This document shows, piece by piece, positions 14,762 to 23,409 of a stretch of DNA of 64,000 nucleotides. Both the position numbers and the translations under genes were made by a program. Numbering within the stretch: the first letter of the stretch is position 1; each line of letters starts with the position of its first letter. Origin of the DNA: an uncultured Myxococcales bacterium. Lineage in GTDB: Bacteria; Myxococcota_A; Polyangia; Polyangiales; Polyangiaceae. The notes under the pieces are model-generated. The model saw nothing but the letters and a program-made list of their open reading frames with translations, was not told the DNA's origin and ran no database searches. The stretch lies in assembly GCA_937902985.1 (NCBI GenBank), contig CALFNG010000534.1:20106-84105 (forward strand), given 5' to 3'.

Positions 14762-15364
14762 ATGTCCGCTCGCGCTTCCCACCCTGACTTATCCGACCCC
14801 CTTGAACGTCGCGCGCCTCGCGGCGAAAGACCTGGGCCCCTCGTGGCCCGCGACGAACGCGAGCTGCGCGCCGGCCTCGTCGCTCTGATCCCGCAGCTTC
14901 GCACGAGGGCGCTGCGGCTCTGCGGCGACGCGACCGCCGCCGACGACGTCGTCCAGGACGCGGTCGAGCGCGCCCTCCGCTTCTCGCATCAATACGAGAG
15001 GGGCACCAACCTCCGCGCCTGGGCGCTCCAGGTGCTCTTCAGCGTGTTCATCACCCGCTGGCGCCGGCGGCGTCGCGAGCGCAATGCGGTGACGCGACTC
15101 GCCGGCGACCCCTTCGCCTGGACAGTGCCCGCACCGTTCGGCCCGCCCGACGCGGGCAGCGGCGCGATGACCGCATCGACGCGCCGCACGCTCGACGCGC
15201 TGCCCCACGGGTTCCGCGCGGCCGTCATTCTCGTCGACCTGGAGGACCGGAGCTACCTCGACGCGGCCGAGACGCTCGGCGTCCCGGTGGGCACCGTGAT
15301 GAGCCGGCTGCATCGGGGCCGCAAGCTCCTCGCCGCGAAGATGGGCGCCCGCGAAGCGGCGTAG
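14762..15364 (+). CDS. ECF-type RNA polymerase sigma factor
   Basis: A 200-residue sigma-70 family protein of the ECF group. Region 2 is recognisable in LCGDATAADDVVQDAVERALRF and in NLRAWALQVLFSVFITRWRRR. Region 4 is in LDALPHGFRAAVILVDLED followed by the helix-turn-helix AAETLGVPVGTVMSRLHRGRKLL. It should redirect RNA polymerase to a specific regulon. GGAGG lies about nine bases before the ATG, and a sigma-54 promoter stands at 14713-14727, giving a sigma-54 to ECF cascade. No anti-sigma gene is next to it; the following gene, on the other strand, is cobalamin adenosyltransferase. Confidence 0.9.
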   Translation: MSARASHPDLSDPLERRAPRGERPGPLVARDERELRAGLVALIPQLRTRALRLCGDATAADDVVQDAVERALRFSHQYERGTNLRAWALQVLFSVFITRWRRRRRERNAVTRLAGDPFAWTVPAPFGPPDAGSGAMTASTRRTLDALPHGFRAAVILVDLEDRSYLDAAETLGVPVGTVMSRLHRGRKLLAAKMGAREAA

Positions 15365-15382
15365 AGCGGGTCGCTCGAGGCG

Positions 15383-15934
15383 CTACGTGCCGCGCGGGTT
15401 CCACGGCACGTCGCTCACTCCGGCGATGACGTTGGCTCTTCGCGCGAGCGCGAAGAGCAGATCGCTCAGCCGGTTCAGGTAGACGAGCACCTCGGGTCGC
15501 ACCGGACCGTCGTCGATCGACAGCGTGGCGCGCTCGGCCCGGCGAGCGACGGTGCGCGCCAGGTGGAGCGCGGCCGCCTGCGGCGACCCGCCGGGGAGCA
15601 CGAACGTCTTCAAGGGCGCACAGGCCGCGTCGGCCTCGTCGATCGCGCGCTCGAGCCGCTGGATGTCCCCTTCGGCGAGGAGCGCCATGCTGAGCTTCGA
15701 CTCGCGCCCGGGGACGCACGCAAGCTCGGCTCCGAGCGTGAACAGGTCCTCCTGGACCTTCTCGAGGACGGCGTCGACGACGGGGTCGAACTTCGTCGCG
15801 CGCGCGACCCCGATGACCGCGTTCGTCTCGTCGACCGTGCCGTAGGCCTCGACGCGCGCGCTCGCCTTGCGCACCCTCCCGCCGCCGAAGAGCCCCGTGG
15901 TGCCGTCGTCACCCGTCTTCGTATAGAGCTTCAT
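15383..15934 (-). CDS. pduO: Cob(I)alamin adenosyltransferase, PduO type
   Basis: A 183-residue ATP:cob(I)alamin adenosyltransferase. The N-terminal signature YTKTGDDGTTGLFGGGRV (residues 4-21) forms the ATP loop, followed by VDETNAVIGVA. Later segments include FVLPGGSPQAAALHLARTVARRAER and LVYLNRLSDLLFALARRAN, both usual for the family. It makes adenosylcobalamin for radical B12 enzymes. It lies 26 bases downstream of four leftward genes encoding probable secreted proteins (15961-18259) and may be carried on their transcript, though no functional connection is apparent. It converges with the ECF sigma gene, 18 bases apart. Confidence 0.92.
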   Translation of the reverse strand: MKLYTKTGDDGTTGLFGGGRVRKASARVEAYGTVDETNAVIGVARATKFDPVVDAVLEKVQEDLFTLGAELACVPGRESKLSMALLAEGDIQRLERAIDEADAACAPLKTFVLPGGSPQAAALHLARTVARRAERATLSIDDGPVRPEVLVYLNRLSDLLFALARRANVIAGVSDVPWNPRGT

Positions 15935-15960
15935 CGCGAGCTCACGTCTGTCGCACGACC

Positions 15961-16530
15961 TCAGGCCCGGTGCAACGCGGCCGCCTGGGTCTGCGCCTCC
16001 GTGGCGACGTAACTCCGGGCAAAGTCGAGCGCGGTATTGATGGTCGCAGTGGCGTCGTTCGCGGCGTCGGACGCGTCTTTGGCGTCGTTCGCGAACCGGT
16101 CGGCGGCGGCCTTGTCGCTCGCGGCGTCGGCTTCGTCGTCGTGCTGGGCGGCGGCGAAGAAGCCGTCGACCATCTTGGTTGCCGCCGCCGTCAGGTCAGT
16201 GCTCGCTGCACCCCACCCGGACGGCCCTCCCGTTGGCGCTCTCGGGATGAAAGCGTCCCCGAACGCGGCGGCGACTCCGATGCCGCCGTCGACCCATGCC
16301 TGCGCCCGCATGCTCGACGCCTCGCTATGGATCGCCTGGACCTGCGCGGCATCGGCGCGCTCCTGGTCGGCTTCGTCGATGGCCCGCTGGGCGTGCGCCG
16401 TCGCACGCTGCGTGTTCCCGTTCTGGATCGCGAGCGCGGCGATCTCGGCGCCGAGATCGCCGCCGTCGACGAAGGGACTCGCAACGTCGAACGTCGTGGC
16501 GATCGACTGGAGAGGTTGAATTGCGGACAT
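15961..16530 (-). CDS. Translocator-like alpha-helical protein, possible T3SS substrate
   Basis: A 189-residue Ala-rich protein without a signal peptide that I could not name by family. It has a helical segment with the pattern EIAALAIQNGN then TQRATAHAQRAIDEADQER. Next comes an IHSEASSMRAQ stretch running into a small hydrophobic Gly/Ala segment (AWVDGGIGVAAAFGDAF), then a long Ala/Asp coiled-coil C-terminus. This order (basic/acidic coiled coil, short hydrophobic hairpin, helical tail) resembles the middle region of type III translocators. It starts four bases after the stop of the next upstream gene in the same operon. Alternative: a structural secreted protein of unknown type. The likeness is to architecture rather than to measured homology. 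Confidence 0.55.
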   Translation of the reverse strand: MSAIQPLQSIATTFDVASPFVDGGDLGAEIAALAIQNGNTQRATAHAQRAIDEADQERADAAQVQAIHSEASSMRAQAWVDGGIGVAAAFGDAFIPRAPTGGPSGWGAASTDLTAAATKMVDGFFAAAQHDDEADAASDKAAADRFANDAKDASDAANDATATINTALDFARSYVATEAQTQAAALHRA

Positions 16531-16534
16531 GGCT

Positions 16535-17293
16535 CTATCCCTTCACCGTCATCGAAGCGGGCGCCACGATCGTGGCGTCGTTGGTTTGCATGGCCTGAGT
16601 GAGTACCTGGAGCGATTGCTGGTGCGACTTGTCGGCGTCTTTGAGATCCGCGATCACGTCAGTCGTGAGCTCCTGGAGCTCGGTCATGCGGTTCGTGGCT
16701 TGTGTGGCGCCGGCGCTCGCGTCTTCGGCGTTCGCGGCGAACTCGCCGGTCTTGATGCCCGCCAGCGCCGCGCCGGCCTCGGCCGTGACGGTGACCGTCG
16801 TCACCGCGGCGGCGATGCCCGCTCCGACGACGATCCCGGCGGCGCCCGCCGTGAGGATCACGCTCCCGGCTGCCGCGGCCACGATGGCGACATCCCGCAG
16901 ACCCGTCTCGAGATCGCTCCAGAACGCGGGGCTGTTCCAGGCGGCGTCGAGGTCGTGCCCGGCGTCTGTGAAGGCGCTGCCGACGTCCCCGTGAACGAGG
17001 TCGCTCGCGACGTCGCCGAAGAAATGACCGATGCTCGCGAAGAAGCCGCTCCCCGAGTCGGCCGCGTTGGCCTGCTCCTGCTGAATGGCGGCCCGCTTGG
17101 CCGCGTCCTGGCGCTGGGTCTCGGCGTCGTTGCTTGCGACCTGACCGTTGCCGCTGTCGACGACGTTCTGCCTCAGCTCGGAGATCACGGTGTAGAGCTC
17201 GGCCATCGTGTCGTCGAAGGCCCCGAGCATCGATCGATCTTGCGGGGGTTGAGCGGGGCTGCTCCCGATCGCGGTCGTCAAGGGAACCCCCAC
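16535..17293 (-). CDS. Probable translocon protein with Gly/Ala hydrophobic segment
   Basis: A 252-residue protein without an export signal. N-terminal helices (LGAFDDTMAELYTVISELR; AETQRQDAAKRAAIQQEQA) lead into SGFFASIGHFFGDVASDL. A long hydrophobic run of Ala, Gly and Val follows (IVAAAAGSVILTAGAAGIVV, roughly residues 135-178). A polar helical tail comes last. Type III pore-forming translocators (SctE group: YopB, SseC, EspD) share this plan of coiled coil, Gly/Ala-rich membrane helices and helical tail. The family is not certain; a phage- or toxin-related pore protein is an alternative. The gene stands between the other two secreted-protein candidates, with spacings of four and 53 bases. 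Confidence 0.55.
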   Translation of the reverse strand: MGVPLTTAIGSSPAQPPQDRSMLGAFDDTMAELYTVISELRQNVVDSGNGQVASNDAETQRQDAAKRAAIQQEQANAADSGSGFFASIGHFFGDVASDLVHGDVGSAFTDAGHDLDAAWNSPAFWSDLETGLRDVAIVAAAAGSVILTAGAAGIVVGAGIAAAVTTVTVTAEAGAALAGIKTGEFAANAEDASAGATQATNRMTELQELTTDVIADLKDADKSHQQSLQVLTQAMQTNDATIVAPASMTVKG

Positions 17294-17346
17294 GGAGCGA
17301 GGCCAGGATGCTTCGAAGTCTTCAGTGTCGTGAACATGGGCGGCCC

Positions 17347-18030
17347 TTACTTTCCGATGTTGTCGGCGATCTTGTTCTCTTGATCGCCGAGGGATTGAAC
17401 GATGTTCGTGGTCAGCGAGATGGCCGTCTGTCGCTGAGACATGAGCGACTGGAGCTGCACCATCTGCAGCTCGGACGACGAATTGAGGTCGCTGGCCGCG
17501 TCCGTGAGGTCCTGCGCGTAGCCTTCGACCTCGGTGGCGGCGAGGTTTTGATCCGCGTTCCAGGACGCAATCATGGCGTCGCGAGTCTTTTGCAATTTCT
17601 GCAGCGCCGGCGATGGCGGAGTGCTCTTGTCGGCCGGCGTGATGTCGGCGATCGCGGTGTTCAGCTGATCGAGCATGCCCTGGTAAACGGTCGGATCCGT
17701 CACGGCCGCGGAGCTATTTTCTTTGAACTTGTTGGCCGCGTCTTGAATCACCGCGATCTGGTTGGCGTTCTTCTCTTGGTTGTCGAACGACGCCTGGACC
17801 TGGCTGTCGATCGAATTGAGGCGCGCCTGGCAATAGGCCATGAGCGCATCGGGCGTGAGGCTCGCAAATCCGACGGCGGGCGCGCCGCCGCCGAGCGGAT
17901 CGGCCGGTGAGGACGTGCTCGCGATGCTCGGGGATGACGAACTCCCGTTATAGTTCGTAAGAGCCTCGATGGTGGCGTTCAGGTTGCTGTAAGGCGTGAT
18001 GTGAGCGATGGCGCTCGGCGTTGCCGTCAT
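17347..18030 (-). CDS. EspA/SseB-like secreted filament or tip protein candidate
   Basis: A 227-residue hydrophilic protein. The ATG at 18030 has GGAGA seven bases upstream. A Ser/Gly/Pro-rich N-terminus leads to helices (ALMAYCQARLNSIDSQVQAS; NQIAVIQDAANKFKENS) and a C-terminal coiled coil ending QLQSLMSQRQTAISLTTNI then VQSLGDQENKIADNIG. That ending, with a run of Leu/Ile heptads and a terminal IxxNI, is what I recall of type III filament and tip proteins such as EspA and SseB. There is one cysteine and no signal peptide, as expected for type III substrates. Naming is by visual likeness only. Confidence 0.55.
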   Translation of the reverse strand: MTATPSAIAHITPYSNLNATIEALTNYNGSSSSPSIASTSSPADPLGGGAPAVGFASLTPDALMAYCQARLNSIDSQVQASFDNQEKNANQIAVIQDAANKFKENSSAAVTDPTVYQGMLDQLNTAIADITPADKSTPPSPALQKLQKTRDAMIASWNADQNLAATEVEGYAQDLTDAASDLNSSSELQMVQLQSLMSQRQTAISLTTNIVQSLGDQENKIADNIGK

Positions 18031-18064
18031 GGTCTTGTCTCCGTGTTGAGGGTGAGGTCTTGCG

Positions 18065-18259
18065 TCAGCCGCGAAGGCCGCGCGGGCACTCGGTCGCGAC
18101 GATGCTCGACGCTTCGATCGCTTCGAGGAGCTCGTCGGGCACGAAGATGGTGGCGTCGCCGAGCAGCGCGAGCACACGCTGGGCGTGCTCCCAGGCGCCA
18201 TCTTGTCGCGCGCGCTCCGCCCTGATCTCCTCCAGACGCTGGTGGCTATATGCCGGCAT
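18065..18259 (-). CDS. Small helical protein at the head of the secreted-protein operon
   Basis: A 64-residue protein starting at ATG 18259, with a strong AAGGAG seven bases upstream. It is highly charged and helical (HQRLEEIRAERARQDGAWEH then AQRVLALLGDATIFVPDELLEAIE). It is too short to place in a family by eye. As the first gene of the leftward set (stop to next start 34 bases) it could be a chaperone for one of the secreted proteins or a needle-type subunit, but neither is shown. The strong ribosome site and coherent helix periodicity argue that it is a real gene. Confidence 0.6.
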   Translation of the reverse strand: MPAYSHQRLEEIRAERARQDGAWEHAQRVLALLGDATIFVPDELLEAIEASSIVATECPRGLRG

Positions 18260-18327
18260 GGGTGGCTCCTTTTGAAACCCCATCGGCCGGCGCCCGCGCG
18301 AGTTGCGCGCCCCTCGGCGAAAATGCG

Positions 18328-18928
18328 TCAGCGCGCGATGGTGCCTTGCGTGGCGCACGGCGTGTCGAGCCCCCGACTCACGATGCCGGCGATGTCCGCG
18401 CGTCCGCTCGCCGTGTTGATGCGGATGCGTCCCGCGCCGCCGCCGCCCGAGCCCGCCATTCCCCCATCGGGCGCAAGCCCATCGCCGCCGTTGATCGCGC
18501 TGCCGGCGCTGCCGTTCCCGCCCGACCCGGCGTATCCCGGGGCGGGCTGGTCGTTGGCGGTCGCGTCGCCGCCGATCGCATTGGATGCTCCGCCCCCGCC
18601 TCCGTTCGCCGCGACGTGGCCATGGATCGAGATCGCCGGCGCCTCCAGCAAGATGGCTCCGCCCGACCCGCCGCCGCCCGTGTGCGCTCCGCCGCCGGCG
18701 TGAATGGCCCCCGTCGGCCCGACGCTGATGCTCGTGCCGGCCACGATTTCCAGAGCGCCGCCGCCGGACCCACCCGGGATGTCGCCGAACGAGCTGAAGT
18801 CGCCGCCTTCGGACCCGCCGACGAGGGGATGGAGCGTGGCGCTGCCATAGGTCGCCCCGCCCGGCGCGCCCGGTCCTGACGCGTTGCCGCCATGCCCCCC
18901 GACGCCGCAGTACGACGCGCCGCCTTCT
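18328..18928 (-). pseudogene. 5'-truncated remnant of a glycine-rich surface protein gene
   Basis: The minus-strand frame ending at 18328 encodes about 200 residues of Gly/Ala/Ser-rich sequence (GGHGGNASGPGAPGG, GGGGSGGAILLEAPAISIHG, GGGGAGRIRINTASGRADI) typical of the C-terminal part of large Gly-rich lipoproteins of myxobacteria. Upstream of about 18930 the frame runs into the antisense-like frame of the patatin gene and no start codon or signal sequence belongs to it. The break coincides with the patatin stop codon. The simplest reading is that the 5' part was lost in a rearrangement. A long gene split by an assembly error is the alternative. Confidence 0.6.
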
Positions 18929-18929
18929 G

Positions 18930-19859
18930 TCAGCCGGCCATCTCCAGAGCCTCGCTCCGGCGCGCGCGCTCGAAGCGCTCGATGGCCTCGCGACCCAGGG
19001 CCCGGCCGAGCGCGTAGTCCCGGTGGAGCGAGTCCGGATCGCGCGAGGTTCGACCCGTCGCCAGCGACCTCGCCGGCGCCACCTGGATCACGTTGCAGCC
19101 CGCAGGGGGCGCCTTCATGAAGGCGACCGCGTCGCGATAGACGCTGGCTGCCCTGCGACACGCCCTAGCCACCCCCGGCTCGTGGCGCATCGCCCAGGCG
19201 CCGACGCGATTGCCGACGCGCGCGTTCTTCACGAACTCGGCGGCGCGCGATCGAACGACGACGATGGTGCGCGCGCCGCGTCGGTAGGCTTCGCGCACGG
19301 GAATCGGGTCGCTGAGCCCCCCGTCGACATAGCGTTCGCCGCCGAGGCTGATGGTGCTCCGGTAGAGCACCGGCAGCGCGCACGAGGCCTTGAGCGCATC
19401 GAGCATGGTTTCGGCCCCGGGCGCGAGGTACCGCGGCTCGCCCGTGCGAACGCACGTGGCGACGAGGGCGTATTCGACCTTGCTCGCGGCGGCCGCGCGC
19501 CGATCGAGGGGGTCTTCGCGCTCGATGGCGTCCCAGAGCCAGTCGAGGTCGAGCGTGTGACCGCCGCGAACGCCGCGCCACGGATCGATGAACTCACGGC
19601 GGGACATCTGATTGAGGAAGCACCGGCGCGTCCGGCCGTGCTGCCCGGCGAGGAACGAGAGGATGTTCGAGGCGCCCACGGAGACGCCGAGGGCCACGTT
19701 GAAGGGGCAAAACTGCTGCTCGAGGAAGACGTCGAGGACCCCGGCGGCGAAGATTCCGCGCATCGCGCCGCCTTCGACGACGAGGGCAACACGGCCAACG
19801 GGGCGAGCGGGGTCCGAGCGGCCGGAGGGGCGGGCGTCATCGGCGAGGCCTCCCGTCAT
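18930..19859 (-). CDS. Patatin-like phospholipase
   Basis: A 309-residue patatin-family serine lipase. The oxyanion glycine stretch is GGAMRGIFAAGVLD, the nucleophile elbow is GVSVGASN (Gly-x-Ser-x-Gly) and the catalytic aspartate is in YVDGGLSDPIPV. The family uses a Ser-Asp dyad to hydrolyse acyl esters of phospholipids; in bacteria members may be secreted toxins or act in lipid turnover. There is no signal peptide. The ATG at 19859 is the first Met that keeps the conserved start (VGRVALVVEGG), although the ribosome site in front is weak. It abuts the truncated glycine-rich gene at its 3' end. Confidence 0.85.
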   Translation of the reverse strand: MTGGLADDARPSGRSDPARPVGRVALVVEGGAMRGIFAAGVLDVFLEQQFCPFNVALGVSVGASNILSFLAGQHGRTRRCFLNQMSRREFIDPWRGVRGGHTLDLDWLWDAIEREDPLDRRAAAASKVEYALVATCVRTGEPRYLAPGAETMLDALKASCALPVLYRSTISLGGERYVDGGLSDPIPVREAYRRGARTIVVVRSRAAEFVKNARVGNRVGAWAMRHEPGVARACRRAASVYRDAVAFMKAPPAGCNVIQVAPARSLATGRTSRDPDSLHRDYALGRALGREAIERFERARRSEALEMAG

Positions 19860-20478
19860 GGGACCGTTGTGACCTGCGCGACGGTCGGAGTCAACGCTCG
19901 CACGACGACCTGACCGCCGCCCCGGTGCCGAACGTCGACGATGGCGCCGCCGCCCGCCAGCGGCCGGACCACGAACCCTTCGCCCACGCCCTCGGTGCGG
20001 GCGCATCCCTCCGAGTCTACAATCGCCGGCGTGCGGCGCGAACGCGGTCTCGTTGTCATCATCACGTACAAGCTGAGCAAGGCGGGGTTGTGGTTCGCCC
20101 TCGCGATCACCATCGTCGTCATGATGCAGCTCGGCCTCGGCGATCACCTGCTCGGTCTCGCGCATCACCTCCGATTGCACGCTCACCCGTGGAGCCTCGC
20201 GCTGGCCGATCTCGCGGTGAAGGCGTCGAGCCGGCGCTCGCTCTGGAAGATCGTGTTCGCGCTCGTCGCCGACGGTTCGCTCACGCTCGTCGAGGGGTGG
20301 TCTCTCTTGCACGGCCGCTGGTGGGGCCCCTGGCTGGTCGTCGCGGCCACGGGCTCGCTGCTCCCCTTCGAGATCCTCTCGCTCCTCCGGCATCCTCACG
20401 CCGTGCGCGCCCTGATCCTCGTCGTGAACCTCGCGATCGTGGCCTACCTGGCGCGCAAGGCGCTGCGCGAGCATCGCC

Positions 20479-21651
<1,173 letters not shown>

Positions 21652-21690
21652 CGGCCGCGACTATAGCCGCCGGCACTTCGTCGCCGCCGG

Positions 21691-21925
21691 TCAGCCCGAC
21701 GGCGGCGTCGACGCCGGCTGGAACGCCGACTGGAGCGTCGCGTCGGGCTCGACGAACTCGATCGCCATCGGATGTGCCCACACCGCGCGCGGGTCTTCGT
21801 CGCGCGGCTCGACGCGCACGATGCGCCCGGACAGTTTCGCTTGGGGCGGAGACGCTGGCGTCAACTGCTTCTGTCCGTCGACGACGATCGATCCGATGTG
21901 GAACTGAGCCGACGCCCGGACGCTC
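21691..21925 (-). pseudogene. Fragment of a PilZ-like domain gene, probably frameshifted
   Basis: About 70 codons in one minus-strand frame (SAQFHIGSIVVDGQKQLTP, SGRIVRVEPRD, then IEFVEPDATLQSAF) look like the C-terminal strands of a PilZ-type c-di-GMP domain, though the diagnostic RxxxR and N/DxSxxG motifs are not in it. No start codon lies near. A second minus-strand frame just upstream (GITVGAARSVFVPDAIWPV) also looks coding and would join it by a frameshift around 21930. If this is right the gene is broken or the sequence has an indel. It may instead be a chance match. Confidence 0.35.
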
Positions 21926-22007
21926 GATAGCGGGCGCGGCGACCGGCCAGATCGCGTCGGGGACGAAGACAGAGCGCGCCGCGCCGACGGTGATACCCTC
22001 CGGCCTG

Positions 22008-22637
22008 ATGTTCGAGGCCAACGCACCCTCGACGATTCGCATGATCGACGAGATGCGAATCGCCCGGGTGCGCCAGAAGATCGACGAGCTCGCCGTGCGT
22101 ACGTGCGGGTCCGAGGCCGATGCCGACGATCTGGTCGCAAACTCGATCGTGCTCGTGGGCGACCCGGCCAAGCGTCCGTGGGATCCCGCGGTGGGCGGCC
22201 TGGCGCGCCACATGGGATACGTGATGCACGACGTCTGGATCGCGCATCACCGTCGCGCCTGGACCCGGCGCGAAGTCGTCGATACCGACGGGGCCCACGA
22301 GGCGCCCTCACGCCACGAGACCCCGGCTGACGAGGCGCTCATCGAAGCCGAGACCCGCGGCCGGATGAAGCGCCTCGGGCTCGAGGTACGCGCGACCCTG
22401 GTGGCCGAGGACCCGAGCGGGCTCAAGGTGTTCGACGCGGCCGGCATGGGGATCGAGGGGCTCGGCGAGCTGGCGTTGGCCGCCGGCCTCACGCCGAAAG
22501 AGGTCGAGAAGGCGCTCCGGCGCATTGCCTACCGGGCGGCGCGCATCAAGGAGCGAGACGACGCCGAGCTCGCCAGAGGTCGCAAGCCGTCGCCACGCGT
22601 CGACGGGCGCTCCCGCTCCGGCCAGGACCGTCAATGA
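22008..22637 (+). CDS. ECF-like RNA polymerase sigma factor, divergent
   Basis: A 209-residue protein starting at ATG 22008. The N-terminal half fits sigma region 2 in spacing and helices (IARVRQKIDELAVRTCGSEA, DADDLVANSIVLVGD, LARHMGYVMHDVWIAHHRRA), and the C-terminal helices (LALAAGLTPKEVEKALRRIA) suit region 4. The hallmark acidic DLVQ/DVVQ string is present only as DDLVANS, so it is a diverged member. The stop overlaps the start of a single-pass membrane protein gene (ATGA), the usual sigma/anti-sigma arrangement. Alternative: a sigma-like protein without sigma activity. Confidence 0.7.
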   Translation: MFEANAPSTIRMIDEMRIARVRQKIDELAVRTCGSEADADDLVANSIVLVGDPAKRPWDPAVGGLARHMGYVMHDVWIAHHRRAWTRREVVDTDGAHEAPSRHETPADEALIEAETRGRMKRLGLEVRATLVAEDPSGLKVFDAAGMGIEGLGELALAAGLTPKEVEKALRRIAYRAARIKERDDAELARGRKPSPRVDGRSRSGQDRQ

Positions 22638-23188
22638 GCAGCGAGACCGAGAAGCCCGATCCGGCGCGCGGCTGGCTCTTCGTGGAGAAGCTCCTCGCGA
22701 ACGAGGAGACCGACGAGGTCGACGCCATGGACGACGAAGGCCTCGCCGTGGCTCTCCGCGCGCGCGGTCGCGATCCCGACAAGCTCACGAGCGTCGACGA
22801 CCTCATGGCGCGCGCGGCCGCGATCGTCGAGCGCGAGGCCGCGCGTCCGCGGGCGATCGTCGTGCCCCTTCGCCCCAGGCGGGTTCGCTGGCAATCATGG
22901 CTCGCCGTGGCTTCGCTCGGGGTCCTCGGGGTCTTCGTCGTCAAGATGGGCCAGGGGCCCGATCGCGTCGGCGCCGCGCCGCCCGATCCGCACGGCCTTC
23001 GGGTCGAGGGGGTCCGCGCGTGCATCGACCGCAAGTGGGATCTGTGCGAGCAGCGCCTCGACGCCGCTCGCGCGCTCGACCCCGCCGGAGACTCCGACCC
23101 GACCATCGAGGAAGCGCGGCGAGAGATCGCAGAGGCGCGGAAGGTCATGCAGGAGAGAGAAGAGAAGCTGCACGAGCAGCCGCCTTAG
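22634..23188 (+). CDS. Single-pass membrane protein, probable anti-sigma partner
   Basis: A 184-residue protein translated from ATG 22634, overlapping the preceding stop by three bases. It has an acidic cytoplasmic region of about 85 residues, one transmembrane helix (WLAVASLGVLGVFVVKMG, near 89-106) and an outer helical region with two cysteines (ACIDRKWDLCEQRLDAARAL) and a charged tail. The size and order fit an anti-sigma factor with a regulatory extracytoplasmic part, but the canonical zinc-binding HxxxCxxC motif was not seen. The role is inferred mainly from the coupling to the sigma gene. Its stop is followed by a 221-base gap with a palindrome. Confidence 0.6.
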   Translation: MSSETEKPDPARGWLFVEKLLANEETDEVDAMDDEGLAVALRARGRDPDKLTSVDDLMARAAAIVEREAARPRAIVVPLRPRRVRWQSWLAVASLGVLGVFVVKMGQGPDRVGAAPPDPHGLRVEGVRACIDRKWDLCEQRLDAARALDPAGDSDPTIEEARREIAEARKVMQEREEKLHEQPP

Positions 23189-23196
23189 CAATAGGC

Positions 23197-23216
23197 TGAT
23201 CGATGTTGATCGATCA
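23197..23216. promoter_or_regulatory. Tandem TGATCGAT sites ending in a 10-bp palindrome
   Basis: Two TGATCGAT copies lie ten bases apart (23197-23204 and 23207-23214), the second extending to the perfect palindrome TGATCGATCA at 23207-23216. They follow the putative anti-sigma gene and precede the cysteine-rich lipoprotein gene by about 190 bases. A regulator operator is possible; chance is not excluded. Confidence 0.3.
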
Positions 23217-23409
23217 TGCGTGCTCGGAGATCGCTCCGCCGAGCGGCGTGACGCGCCCGCGTTCGCCGGGACGCCCGTGCCGCCTCCGCCGATTGCTTCG
23301 CCGCGAAAGCGCCGAACGTGGGACGCTGACGGTCCGTTTCGATCCGAACGATTCCCCCGAGTCTCGCCCAGCTCACCCAGCCCATCAGCTCACCAAGGAG
23401 GTCCTTCCC

